From contig NC_133284.1 of the NCBI RefSeq assembly GCF_005239225.2, positions 53,203,416-53,267,415 of the forward strand: a DNA stretch of 64,000 bases, in the 5' to 3' direction. Every line of letters starts with the position of its first letter. Positions within the stretch are counted from its first letter, which is position 1. The notes beneath the pieces were generated by a model that made no database searches, was not told where the DNA came from, and saw only the letters and a program-made list of their open reading frames with translations. A program made the position numbers and the translations under genes. The DNA is from Populus alba. Lineage: Eukaryota; Streptophyta; Magnoliopsida; Malpighiales; Salicaceae. Below are positions 30,886-41,650 of the stretch, one piece after another.

Positions 30886-32809
30886 CTAATATATCAATGT
30901 TGAAAGAAAAATGCATTATGAGTGATATGCATGTATACTTACCTGAGAAATATAGGCCCCCATTTCTTCATGGTGTCTTTGTTTTCTCTCAAAAGTTGTA
31001 GTGTTGGTAGTAAACTTCGATGGCTTTTCCACTTTTGCTTACTCGGGTTACATATTATGATCTTGACCTCTGGGAAGGGTTTGATGTCATCATACATCTT
31101 TGTCCTTCACCCTTTATCTCAAGAGTTGCCAATTTTACCCGACATTTTCCTTAGAAAAGGAATCATGGAGCCAACCCTACCATGTGTGTTTGATTGCCCC
31201 CCAGCTTGATCATGCCCCCCAAGTGTTCAACTTGGGTTTAGTTTGGGGTGAGGATATGTGAAAGTTTGGGTTTTTTGTACAATGAAATGTTTTCATGCAA
31301 AATTTTTGGAACTTCCAAGTTATTCCAATCACAAAAATGATTTTGACATTGGTGCAAAATAAACTTGTTCTTAAAAATTCAAGTGAGTCCTATGGACAGG
31401 TTTCTTGACGTGATGAAAGCTTTTTGCTTTTGGTTTAAAGATGAAGTGACCTCTGGTTGGTCAAAAAAGGTTTAAATTTCAATTTGAGGGTTATTGAGAA
31501 CCGAATTGATTCAAAGCATTTATTTTATTTGCATGAATAATGATTTGACTCGCACGAGAAAGCATTGCATACCGATCCAGATTGCTTGCCTTTGATCAGA
31601 AAGGGCTTTATTAGGTATGTAATGTAGGCTTTGGTTATTGGTTACGAAGAAAATGGATATGTTGCAGGCTCAAAAGGTGTTTAAGGGATTTCAAAACTAG
31701 GGATCACTTATGCTTGTTTCCTGACCTTTTGTCTTTTGGATTTGTTGTTTTCAAAATAGTCTCCATGCCCCCCAGTGTCGGGTTTGGGCTTTTCTCTTTG
31801 TTTTCTTCATTTTTGTTTGGTTAAGGACAATCATATCAGTTGTTTTTATGAGAAGCTCAAATCTTTTAGATCCTTTGGATCTTCTTCTTTTCTTTTCTTA
31901 ACCAATCACTGCTTCATTTAGATGATAATGAAAGATTAAAAATTACATGATCAATTCCAGCACCCATCTTCACTGCTTTGTCTGGATGGTAAAAACAAAA
32001 AAAAACTCTCTTATTTTGCCCCCTAGTGTGGGGTGTGATTCTACTCAAGATTATTTCCAAAAAACATTACTAGGCTCAAAATGGGACTGCAAAGGACATA
32101 TTTCAACCTTATGCAAGGATTATCAAAGATGGTCTTTCCTCATCTCAAATGCACTGCATTGAGGATTGATAGGTGTTGCTTTCATGCGCGTATGCAAAGT
32201 GATTTATTCAGTCAAATAAAACTCAGCTTTTGAGTCACCTCATAGTGTTCTTTGTCTTTTTTTTCTTTTAAGTTTTCTAGGTACATGTGTACCTATTTAA
32301 GGAATCACTTGAATTTCCAAAATGCATTTGTTTTTGGACAAATATCAACACGATTTTTGTTTTTGTACTCACTTTGGAGGTCCCAAAAAATATCCTTGAA
32401 AACATATGAGATTCTTTATGATTTTGGAAGAAAGGAACACCAAAGGATTCTTCATGTTGTAGTTTTGTGAGCAAGAGTTGTGCTCAAAGTGTTATTTACA
32501 TGTAATAACAACAAAAAAAGAGTATGATATGAACATAAGAAAACACATGATCTTATTTAACAAGAAAAGCTCATTAACAGAGAAAGTCTTGTTCAAAAAC
32601 ATTAACAAAAGGCAATAACAAGGCAGGTTTCATTCCTCTATTTTGGCAAATCTGTTCATAGGCTAACCTTCTCTCAAAAGCTCTGCGTAGATGACTCAAA
32701 GACAACGCGGAACAACACCACGGTCAAAATTTGAGTTCTACAAAATTCAAGCTATCATGCTGGACCATTGATGCTTTCCAATTCCCCAAACATTCCATCC
32801 TAATATGCT
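30886..32809 (-). other. Non-coding part of the gag-only element
   Basis: The sequence lacks a long open frame. It contains several cccccagtgt/gccccctagtgtgggg blocks (31,197-31,225, 31,765-31,780, 32,018-32,035), a composition I associate with the spacer regions of Ogre-type elements. No reverse transcriptase, RNase H or integrase motif was found on either strand. Confidence 0.5.
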
Positions 32810-34198
32810 TCAAGCATGATTAGGCAGCGGGTTCGTATTCACATTGGGGGCGTCTTCCAATTCTATCCAACTAGCCTTGATTAATTGCAGAAGCTTTCTC
32901 TTGAAGGCGTTGCAGGTATAGATGCTATGCCCAGTAATACCAGCATGGTATTCATAATTGAGTTCTGGCTTGTACCAATTAGAATAAGGTGGCTGCAGAG
33001 GTGTTAGAGGTTCTGGAGCTATTTGCCCGATACTCAATAGCTTTTGATACATCTCATTCAGGGGTAACGGTAGTGGAGGTAGTTGTTCTTGAACCCTTTG
33101 GACATTTCCAATTTGGCTTTTGGCTTGAAAGTTTTGGGATTCAGGTTTTTTGATGTTGGCAATTTGGGATGGAGTATGGTAATTTTGGGATGTATTTTTT
33201 CTACCCATGTAGCCATCTTCAACATGGCGAACCTCTTTTCTTTTGAAGCCTCTTTTCTCGGTTGGTGCAAAAATTCTACCACTCTTGACACCTTGCTCTA
33301 TGCGTTCACACACTACCACAACATCAGTGAATTGTTGGGCTGAACTACCCATCATATGTTCGTAATATGGTGCTTTGAGTGTGTTGGCAAATAAAGAGAC
33401 CATCTCTTTGTCCAGAAGTGGGGGATGTACTTGAGCAGCTAATTCTCGCCATCTTTGAGCATATTCCCTTATGCTTTCTTTATCCTTTTTCTCTATATTG
33501 GACAAACTGGTTCTGTCGGGCGCAATGTCCATGTTGTACTTGTATTGCTTGACGAAAGCATCCACAAGATCTTTCCAGTTGTGAATTTTTGTGTTATCCA
33601 ATCTCATGTACCAACTCAAAGTTGCCCCACTTAAACTGTCTTGGAAAAAGTGCATTAGTAGTTTTTCATCATGTACTACCTCAGCCATTTTATTGCAGTA
33701 GGACCTGAGATGAGTCATGGGGCATTGTGTTCCACTGTATTTGATGAATTCAAGAACATAAAATTTATTTGGGATAATCACATTTGGGACCAAACACATC
33801 TCTGCTGCCCGTACCGGGTCATATAAGTCTACCCCTTCAATGGCTTTGAGTCTGGCTTCCAGCGCCTCTATCTTAGCTTGATCAATGCTATCAGATGAAT
33901 TAGCCTTGTGGGACTCGTTAGCAGATGCCTCCATGATTGTTGGGGATGGTGCAGGTGTCGTTGACTGCACAAATGTTAGATTTTGCTGAGGCTCTTGACC
34001 ATGTTCGCTTATTCTTTCTTCAGGTTGAACTGTAGTAGGAGCCGGATCAAAGGTGATCGGTCGATTAGAAGGACCTTCATCAGAGGTATTTCTTAGTGTT
34101 TGCTTGAGTAAGCTAGTGAGGTGAGCCACACTTGTTTTTAGAGACTCCAACTCTTCTTGCAAATAGGCATCACGTTGAGCACGCTCTTCATCTTCCAT
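32810..34198 (-). CDS. Ogre/Tat-type gag
   Basis: The 462-codon frame has an N-terminal coiled-coil-like region (EELESLKTSVAHLTSLLKQ, and IEALEARLKAIEGVD near 110). It is followed by a capsid-type retrotransposon gag domain: TLSWYMRLDNTKIHNWKDLV near 195-215, DAFVKQYKYNMDIAPDR, then ESIREYAQRWRELAAQVHPP around 240. A zinc-knuckle-like string near 420 reads YEYHAGITGHSIYTC. In this lineage it normally begins with Cys, so the first metal ligand has become Tyr. The frame is otherwise open, which is notable in an element that has lost everything else. It would make capsid-like protein if expressed. Confidence 0.85.
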   Translation of the reverse strand: MEDEERAQRDAYLQEELESLKTSVAHLTSLLKQTLRNTSDEGPSNRPITFDPAPTTVQPEERISEHGQEPQQNLTFVQSTTPAPSPTIMEASANESHKANSSDSIDQAKIEALEARLKAIEGVDLYDPVRAAEMCLVPNVIIPNKFYVLEFIKYSGTQCPMTHLRSYCNKMAEVVHDEKLLMHFFQDSLSGATLSWYMRLDNTKIHNWKDLVDAFVKQYKYNMDIAPDRTSLSNIEKKDKESIREYAQRWRELAAQVHPPLLDKEMVSLFANTLKAPYYEHMMGSSAQQFTDVVVVCERIEQGVKSGRIFAPTEKRGFKRKEVRHVEDGYMGRKNTSQNYHTPSQIANIKKPESQNFQAKSQIGNVQRVQEQLPPLPLPLNEMYQKLLSIGQIAPEPLTPLQPPYSNWYKPELNYEYHAGITGHSIYTCNAFKRKLLQLIKASWIELEDAPNVNTNPLPNHA

Positions 34199-34896
34199 GT
34201 TTCGTGCTCGAAGTCGGGTGTTGTAGACTTTTTGGGGACCTATATTTCAATCTGGCATGTATGCATGTTAAATGTTTAAACATGTAATTTATATGATAAA
34301 CTTGCCCTTCAAGGGGTGACATATGATTATAACTCTTGCATGATGAAAACAAGAATCTTGATTCTTGCCCACACTTTACAATGAAAATTTTCTGAGTGAC
34401 AGTCTTGAGTTCAAGATGCTTCAAGAAGGGTTTGCCTTGATGTAAATAAAGATAGCACATACAACCTAAGGACAGGTTCTATTCATTATATGAATATGAA
34501 TAGGTTTTCTACCTGGTCTCAAAAGGGTCTCATATCTGCCCAGTGACGATCTTCGTAAAGACAGTATAGGGGCGTTGCCAGAAATGGTTAAGGCACGTAT
34601 ACCCACCATTATCAAGCATGCATTCAGATATGAGTTGGGTGTTTCACACATCTGAACCCTGACCAATGGTCATAAGGCAGATCGCTAATTCCCCACTTAA
34701 CTTAAAAGCTTGTGTGTGCTTGAAAAATATAAAGCATGTGATGCATGAGGCAGTTCTATACAATGCATGAACAAATATGTATAAAAATTAAAGCACGTAA
34801 GAAATAAATAAAGGAAAATGCATATTTAAAAATAAACACGCAAACCACAACAATAAAACACAATAATCAGACAAAAACAAAGCTTAGTCCACAAAA

Positions 34897-34914
34897 TCCC
34901 TAGTGGAGTCGCCA
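34897..34914 (-). other. Primer-binding site (tRNA-Arg type) of the Ogre-like element
   Basis: The minus strand reads TGGCGACTCCACTAGGGA, three bases after the LTR end. This sequence is characteristic of Ogre/Tat elements, which are reported to use tRNA-Arg. Confidence 0.85.
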
Positions 34915-36000
34915 TTCTGTCGCACGTGTGCGGCGGCGCGGCGATCATCCACCCTCAAGGAAAACAAAAATGGAATATGGATTTATTCCTGGCAAATATG
35001 TAGAGACAAGGAATTCTTGTCTCCTATCAGTGGAACATTTGAATGGGAGTCGCCACCTAGTATTCTACTTACTAGGAACCCTAACTGGTCTCAGAGATGG
35101 GGTACGGAGACTAGTTGCGCAAAGGGAAGGTATTAGCACCCCAACTACACCCTACCTAAGGTAGGCTGCATTGTTTTAATGTCTGATAAAATCTAAGATC
35201 GTGTTGTGGTTTCTTATTGTTCGGAATACGCATTACATATAATGTCATACCCTAGGTTCTATTGTCCGAGAAAAAAAAAATTAAATATCCGGAATATGCA
35301 TTAAGTGTAATGTCATACCCCGGATACCAAGAGACAAACAAAATAAAATTTTTGTTGTTTTTGAAATTTTGGCCAATATTCTCTTGACTTTAATAAACTA
35401 GTTATTAAAGCCAAAATGCATGCTAAAACATTGTTTTTTTGGTGTATGAAAAATACAAAATGATTTTTTAGCTTTGAGACACTTGGCCGTATGCACAAAA
35501 ATATTTTTTTCTCTTTTTTTTCAATTTTTTTGTATTTTTGGAAGTTTTGACGAAAACCGGGTATTTTAATATCAGATTTTGTATTTTTACGACATAAAAA
35601 TACTGCCCAATATTAATCAAAATGATATAAAAACTACGCGGAAAAAATATAAGATGCTGAAACAAATTTTTGATTTTTTTTTATCTTTTTTCTTTGAAAT
35701 GGGCCGGGTCAGGCCCAAATACATGGGTTGGGCCGAACCAGGCCCAAATGCATGGGTTGGGCTCAGCCCAGCCCGTGTGTACAGTGCCTTACACTGTTCA
35801 CATGCTACGTGAACAGTGGAGGCTGGCAACGGAGAAGAAGCAGGAGAAAGAAGAAGGGGAGAAAGGCTGACCTGCGGTGGCTGTCGTCGTTGGCGGAGCT
35901 GCTGGTGGCGACAGGAAGCGGCGCTGACAGTGGGGTGGCCGGCGGGGCTCTGCGTTTTCCTTCTCTCTCTCCTCTGTTTTTTTTTTTTGTTTTCTTCTCT

Positions 36001-36043
36001 GCTGCTTCTTCTTCTTCTTCTTCTTCTTCTTCTTCTTCTTCTT
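36001..36043. repeat. (TTC)n microsatellite in the Ogre-like LTR
   Basis: About twelve ttc triplets lie inside a longer pyrimidine tract. They create artificial poly-Ser and poly-Lys frames. Confidence 0.95.
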
Positions 36044-36362
36044 TTCGGTTTTTTCTTTTATTCCCTTCTCTCTCTTTTCTTCTCCTCTGCTCTTTTCTCT
36101 TGGTCCCCTCTCCCTCCTTCTTTTTTTTTTTTCTCTCGGCCCTCCCCTGTATTTATAGGAAAACAGGGGAGGGCGAACGTGCTGAGGCGGCCACTGTTGG
36201 CCGCCCCCTCCACTACCTTTCAACGGATAACAAACCTAGGCAAGTGGGTGTCCATGGTGGGCGTCTTTTTGAGCAAAAACCAGGAAAGAAATTAGGCGAA
36301 AAGTGGGGAAGAAAATCTTCTTCTTCCCCTGCCTCGCGCATCCAGGGAAGAAGAAGACCCAC

Positions 36363-36460
36363 AGTGCCGTCAAAACGGCACCGTTTCGGGCTTCTCCTTT
36401 TTTGTTTTTGTAACAGTGAATGAAACGACGCCATTTTTCCCAAAACGCGTCGTTTCATTT
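36363..36460. repeat. Two hairpins in the Ogre-like LTR
   Basis: gtgccgt/acggcac forms a 7-bp stem at 36,363-36,380. Downstream, tgaaacgacgc and gcgtcgtttca form an 11-bp stem at 36,420-36,457. Both lie upstream of the TATA box in the transcribed orientation, so they fall in U3. Confidence 0.75.
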
Positions 36461-37003
36461 AAATGAATTTTGGCGCCAAATGCGTCAGATTCAAATATAG
36501 GCCTGCAATTTGCGCGTGTTTTGCATTTTAGTCCTTGGTCTCGGATTTCTTCAATTAAGTCCTTAATTGGCCATTAAACTTCAATATTTATGCAATTAAG
36601 CCCCTGATTTGACCAAATGAACTTCCAAAAATTATAATTTGACCCCAGAACTTTAATTTCTTCCAATTAAAGCCCAAATTAACTCCGAAATCAATTTTTC
36701 TTGCAATTAAATTCTCCATAAATTCCATTAAACCTTTAATAAAATTTAATTGAGTCCATAAACTTCTGATTTTGGATTTTTTCTTCCTCAAATTGAATTT
36801 TCTTTATCATCGGGGCTCTCATCAGTCAATGATATACTGTCAAAAATTAATTTTTATATTTTTGAACATCCTCAATCAATTTTTGAGTATTTTTAGGGCG
36901 CTCTGGCATTTTTTCATTGTTATATTTTTTTTATACTATATTTTTTTGAATTTTTTTGTATTTTATTATTTTTTATGTGGGGACCCAAAAATGGGTTACA
37001 ACA

Positions 37004-37613
37004 AGCACATTAGTTAGGAATTCCACTGGAATTGAGGCTCTCGAGAATTACTTTCTAAAACAAAGCATCATCCACACAAAAAGATATTCCCTTCATTGAT
37101 GTCCTAACAACTTGTTACTCCATAATTTGTTTACTTTTATATGAACTGTCCTGCTTTTTGGAAAGAACAAACCAGGTAAGAAACCAGTGGCACCCCTTGC
37201 CCCCCAAGGCTAAGGCTGTCCCACCACAACAAAACTGCTTGGTGTGACTGTAATCTAAACATGGAGTGAGGAGAAGGGGCACATTAATCTCTGGACCACT
37301 TGTTACAGTGGCAAATAAGAGTCCAATGAATTCAAAAATCTATCAGGTATCAGTACACAAAGTTGGAAAAATAAACAGGGACGGACACATTGTATTGGAA
37401 ATGCTTCTTTTGACATGAATCAGATTGCTTTGCTCTGTTACATGAAGACCGGTACAATTACACAGCATAGATCAAAATACAAAATAGCTTAGCTACACAG
37501 AATTTGCACACACATGCCAATAAAATCTTGTTAGTTGTAATGAAAGGATAGTTAAGTTCAGTTGAGCTTATGAAGAAAAAAAGAGAGGATATAAAAGAGT
37601 ATAGATTACACAC
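37004..37613 (-). other. Intronic DNA after the N-terminal PPR exon
   Basis: The minus strand begins with a good donor (gtgtgtaatc) at 37,613. I see no exon or element in this stretch up to the Ogre-like LTR. Confidence 0.55.
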
Positions 37614-39355
37614 CAGTTTCCTAGCTTCTGAATCTTCTCCTCTTTTTTCCACATCGGAACTTTTGTCTTGCCAATAACATCATTGGATTGCTCAAAGCTT
37701 TTGAAGGCAGCCCTTTCCACTTCAAAATCCTCACCATAGCCCCTTTCAAGAAAAGCCTGATCACTTCTTCTTGACAATCTGTTTTTCTGCACATATCTCT
37801 TGTCAGTAATTTTATCAGCTTGACTACGATTCCTGACAATTCCACCATTCATTTTGTTGACTCCAGAACCAATGTTCTCTTCTTCAAAAGCTTTCCCCTT
37901 TATTCCGAACATATCCAGGGAATCTTTAGCATGAGCTAGATTTTCTTTTAAGCCCATAGTTCTATCAATGCTTTCAATATATTATAATACCATAGGACTT
38001 CGTTGAGCAATTCGAGTCTTCATACTCTTCATGCTGCTAGTATGATCCCTCAACCATCGTCCATCACTCATTGCCCCTCCCATTTTCCTTCTAAAATCAG
38101 CATGCAGACCACTTACTTTTCCACCCACCTTATGATTGAACTCTCTAATTCTACCTCCTCTGTAATCAAGCTCAACATTAACTACATCTTCTTGACCAGA
38201 GCATCCATCACTATTGTCACCAAACTCATCACTTTCCATGACTCCAGACACCTTTTCTCGATTGTTAAACCTCCTCAAATCCACATTGCTTTCATGTCTT
38301 ACTGATGAAGGGGCATCACTCTTCTCTAAATCACCCTTCAAATTATAACTCCTATAATTGAGGTCCTCCAAGTCTGAATTCATGCTACTGGTTCTATTCC
38401 TCAACCATCACTCATCACTTGTAGCTCTTCCCATTTTCTTTCTTGCATTAGCATGCACGTGACTTTCTTTGCCACCCACCTTATGATTGAACTTTCTAAT
38501 TCTACCTGCTCTGTAATTAAGCTCTGCATTAACTACATCTTCTTGACCAGAGCATCCATCACCATTGTCACCAAACTCATCACTTTCCATGACTCCAGAC
38601 ACCTTTTCTCGATTGTTAAACCTCCTCAAATTCACACTGCTTTCATGTCTTACCGGTGATGGGGCATCACTCTCCTCTAAATTACCCTTCAACTTATAAC
38701 TCCTATAATTGAGGTCCTCCAAGTCTGAGTTCGAGCTCCTGGTGCCATTCCTCAACCATCGCTCATCACTTGTAGCTCCTCCCCTCTTCCTTCTTACATT
38801 AGCATGCGCATGACTTTCTTTGCCATCCACATTATGATTGAACTCTCTAATTCTTCCTCCTCTGTAATCAAGCTCTGCGTTAACTACATCTTCCTCACCA
38901 CTGGACCCATTAGCATTCTCGCCAAACTCATCACTTTCCATGACTTTGGACACCTTCACTCGATCCTTAAACCCCCTCAATTTTACACTCCTTTCATCTC
39001 TTTCCAACAATGGCGCATCATTCCCCTCTAAATCATCCTTCAACTTATAACTATTTGACTTATGTACTTGATTATTTTCTCTTCCAGTCCTAACAGACTC
39101 CATAACCTTCAAATACTCACCAAAAGATGGTTTAAATTCTAACTCTTTCTCAATAACCCCACCACCACCAACCAACCGATTATCAGATTCTTTCCCACGC
39201 TTGCTCTTCAATGGAACACCAAAAATTGGACGTCTCCAAGAATTCAAAGGCCCACATGAAGAATGTTGTTTCCAGCTACAATTACAGGTTAAGTTCCCAT
39301 TTCTTTCAAAACCAGATAAACCGTTTTGCCCATTTGTCATAATTATCACCTCCAT
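37614..39355 (-). pseudogene. PPR gene copy B, long N-terminal exon with 117-residue repeats
   Basis: Translation from the ATG at 39,353-39,355 (MEVIIMTNGQ) gives a hydrophilic region. It contains three units of 117 residues (351 bp) that begin at VMESDEFGE-like strings, with repeated RGGRIREFNH and SDLEDLNYRSY motifs. Stops occur at 38,408-38,410 (TGA in place of CGA, which copy A retains) and 37,982-37,984 (TAA). The exon ends at EEKIQKLGN before a GT donor. Relative to copy A it lacks a 45-bp in-frame piece near 39,188. No transit peptide can be read with confidence. The internal repeats presumably arose within this lineage. Confidence 0.75.
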
Positions 39356-39417
39356 ATTATCAATCCACACCACACAGTATCACAAGCCAAGCAAACCTCT
39401 ATCTTGGGAGTCACTAA

Positions 39418-40110
39418 AAAAGATTCCATAGCTTTGCCTATGATTGAAGAATTACATTATCATAATAAAAAGTTGATCTTTTTCGATAATATACTGAAAA
39501 TTGACCTTCAATAATCTGAATTTGTGAATAAAAACAAAATATAACCAAGAGAATTAGAAAAGAATCCAATGTAACTTACAAAAGCTCCCAGGAGAAAAGA
39601 AGCATGAGAAGAATGCTAAAATACTATAAAGTCGAGTTCCTTTTAAGGTTTTGTTTCAGTCACTGTTTCAGTGCTTGTGGTCGAGACATAACACGATGAC
39701 AACCTTTTACAAGGAACTTATCGTGGCACCAAACTCCGAACTAGCAGTTCTGCCTGTTTGCACAATAGAAGCCGATGTCTGTCATTTGGGCCTTTGGATT
39801 AATATATGATGTTAATCTAAGGGCTACTCAATTTATTGGGCCCAAAGTGTAACCTTTCGAGTTCTCCTACTTCCACTTGTAAACAAATAATCAAGACAAG
39901 ACCCAGATTTTAAATTAGAAGAATCAACCCAATTGATCTTATTTTTTTAGCCGAAAGAATAAAAAACAACATCATTCGTTTAACTGATTGAAAATTGGAG
40001 TTTTGATTAGGTCAAAATCTAGGATTATTAAGTTTTTTTTATTTGATGGTAAAAGTATTTTCAAACTAGCCTTTACATTAACTGAAATTATAACTTTTTT
40101 CAAATGATGT
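39418..40110. other. 5' flank of PPR gene copy B
   Basis: Homology with copy A ends at about 39,417. The region should contain the promoter and 5' leader of copy B if it was ever transcribed, but no TATA box or upstream gene can be picked out with confidence. It ends at the PIF/Harbinger target site. Confidence 0.4.
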
Positions 40111-40549
40111 TAACGCCTTGTTTGTTTCTAAGAATTTAAATTTTTAGAAATCATTTTTCATATTTTCCCATGTTTGATAAACATAAAGAAAGTTGGTTAA
40201 GGAAACTAAATTCCAGTCAAAAGAAAAAAAGAACCCTTTTATGATAGGAAAGTGTTTTCCTTTCCTTATTCTAAGGAAAACGCTTTCATTTTCTTTGTTG
40301 ATGAAATGTGTACTGTCCAAAATACAAATCCCTAACTCTCTCTCTCTCTCTCTCTCAAATCTCTTACAGAACAATTGAAGCATCTCTTAGCTCTTCTTCC
40401 AGGTAATTTTTGTTCCTCAAATGTTTTTGTTTATCTTATGTTTTCATCCTTTTTATTTTTAATCTGTAGTTATAATAATGGCATAAATCTTGTGATATAT
40501 TTGCTACGTTTTTTTCATGATTATCTTGCTAATTTACTGCAACCTATGC

Positions 40550-40900
40550 TCTGTATTTTTTCCAAAAACCAAACAAAACAACGCAACCCATTCAACCACA
40601 GCAAACCCAAACCCCTGGGAAAAACCAAACACAATAAACCTAAATTTTTTCCTAGAAACCAAATACAGCAAACCCATACACAAACACAACAAACTCAGAG
40701 AATCACCATTCCTTCGTTTCACCACTTAAAGAATCATAGCAAACTCAAAGAATCACCATTCCTTCGTTAAGCCGAAGGCACCCTTTGTTTCGCCATTCCT
40801 TCCCTATCAAGCCACCTCTCTTCGCCAGGCAACCCATACACAGCAAACCTAAACCCCTGTATTTTTCCTAGAAACCAAACACAACAAACCCAAACCCATT
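40550..40900. repeat. Imperfect repeats of an aaacc(a)aaca motif
   Basis: Words such as aaaccaaacacaacaaaccc, cagcaaaccc and agaatcaccattccttcgtt (twice, near 40,700 and 40,754) recur. They form an imperfect array leading into the palindrome. Confidence 0.7.
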
Positions 40901-40931
40901 TTTTCCATGCTGTGATTTTTTCACAGAAACC

Positions 40932-41007
40932 GGGTTTGCTGTGTTTTTTTCACAGAAACCAAACAAAACATTTTGTTTGGTTTCTGTGAAAAAAACACAG
41001 CAAACCC
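40932..41007. repeat. Perfect palindrome, 37-bp arms with a 2-bp centre
   Basis: Positions 40,932-40,968 are the exact reverse complement of 40,971-41,007. The arm contains gctgtgtttttttcacagaa, and the centre is ca. The whole forms a 76-bp hairpin within the 5' part of the PIF/Harbinger element. Confidence 0.95.
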
Positions 41008-41650
41008 ATGCTATGTTTCTCCTTTTGTTTAATCAGAAAGATATGCTTTCAATTTCCCTATATCTCTTCATCTTCCTTTCCTTTTCTTCAATTGCTTATC
41101 TTCTAGTAGAACCCGACCCACTCAATGTCCCCTTCCCAAATCTGCTACCTGTGGCTCTCTTTCTCCTTCTTTTATTCTTTCCTATAAATGCTTTCCTTCT
41201 CTATTGATGATATGTGTTTCATGTGCTTTCTAGGGGTGATATGCGTGCATTAATGATGATGCACAGTGATGTTGTGTGCGTTAATGATGATGATGATGCA
41301 CAGTAATGAAAGGGGAATTGGTTTGGGTAGAAATCTTAGACCGTGAAATATTATATACGTTAATGATGATGATTATACATAATGATGAAAAATGAAATGG
41401 TTTAGGTAGAAAACTTGAGACTGTTAAATATTTATATACATAATTCATTAATAAATTATTGTATTATTTGTTTTGGGATACATAATTTATTATACAATTA
41501 TTTTCTTTAAGGCATTGTTTGTTTTGGGAATCAGCTTCTTTGAGCATAATTTATTGTATTGATTATATAAGTATTTTATATGCTTTTTTAATGTTTATTT
41601 CCCTAAATTTTTAGGTTTTTTTTGTTAGCAAAAAACTTAACTTTTTTGTT

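Larger units (their letters stand above)
30636..37003 (-). mobile_element. Ogre/Tat-type Ty3/gypsy element: 5' LTR, leader and gag only
   Basis: On the minus strand a 2,086-bp LTR (34,918-37,003) is followed by a tRNA-Arg-type primer-binding site, a leader and a 462-codon gag. About 2.2 kb of non-coding DNA then extends to roughly 30,636. No protease, polymerase, integrase or second LTR is seen. The combination resembles non-autonomous gag-only elements (the type described as TR-GAG) of the Ogre/Tat lineage. The left border is uncertain because no matching LTR or target duplication marks it. It lies between the two halves of the PPR gene, in what would be an intron. Confidence 0.7.
34918..37003 (-). 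repeat. 5' LTR of the Ogre-like element (2,086 bp)
   Basis: On the minus strand the LTR begins TGTTGTAACCCATTTTTGGG and ends in CGACA before the primer site. The transcribed strand has TCCTATAAATACAGG at 36,147-36,161, a good TATA box. Downstream of it is a long purine-rich run (pyrimidine-rich on the plus strand, 35,960-36,135) including a (ctt)n microsatellite. Two further structures are listed separately. Apparent open frames in this region are products of the microsatellite. Confidence 0.85.
27639..39355 (-). pseudogene. Copy B of an EMB2279/At1g30610-like chloroplast PPR gene, interrupted and incomplete
   Basis: Pieces of one gene lie in order on the minus strand. They are a long charged N-terminal exon (37,614-39,355), a 38-codon PPR exon (29,949-30,062), a 144-codon PPR exon (28,595-29,026) and the C-terminal exon (27,639-27,998). 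The splice sites between them are AG/GT and all in phase 0. The protein parts resemble Arabidopsis At1g30610 (EMB2279), a P-type pentatricopeptide protein thought to act on organelle RNA. At least three in-frame stops (38,408-38,410, 37,982-37,984 and 28,625-28,627) break it. The exons that should encode the central PPRs are not found in the 7.5-kb gap, where an Ogre-type element sits. A working copy presumably lies elsewhere. Confidence 0.8.

Noticed and set aside
35728..36423. Long open frames with poly-Ser, poly-Leu or poly-Lys around 36 kb on both strands
   Set aside because: They are produced by the (TTC)n microsatellite and pyrimidine tract in the Ogre-like LTR and have no start context or domain.
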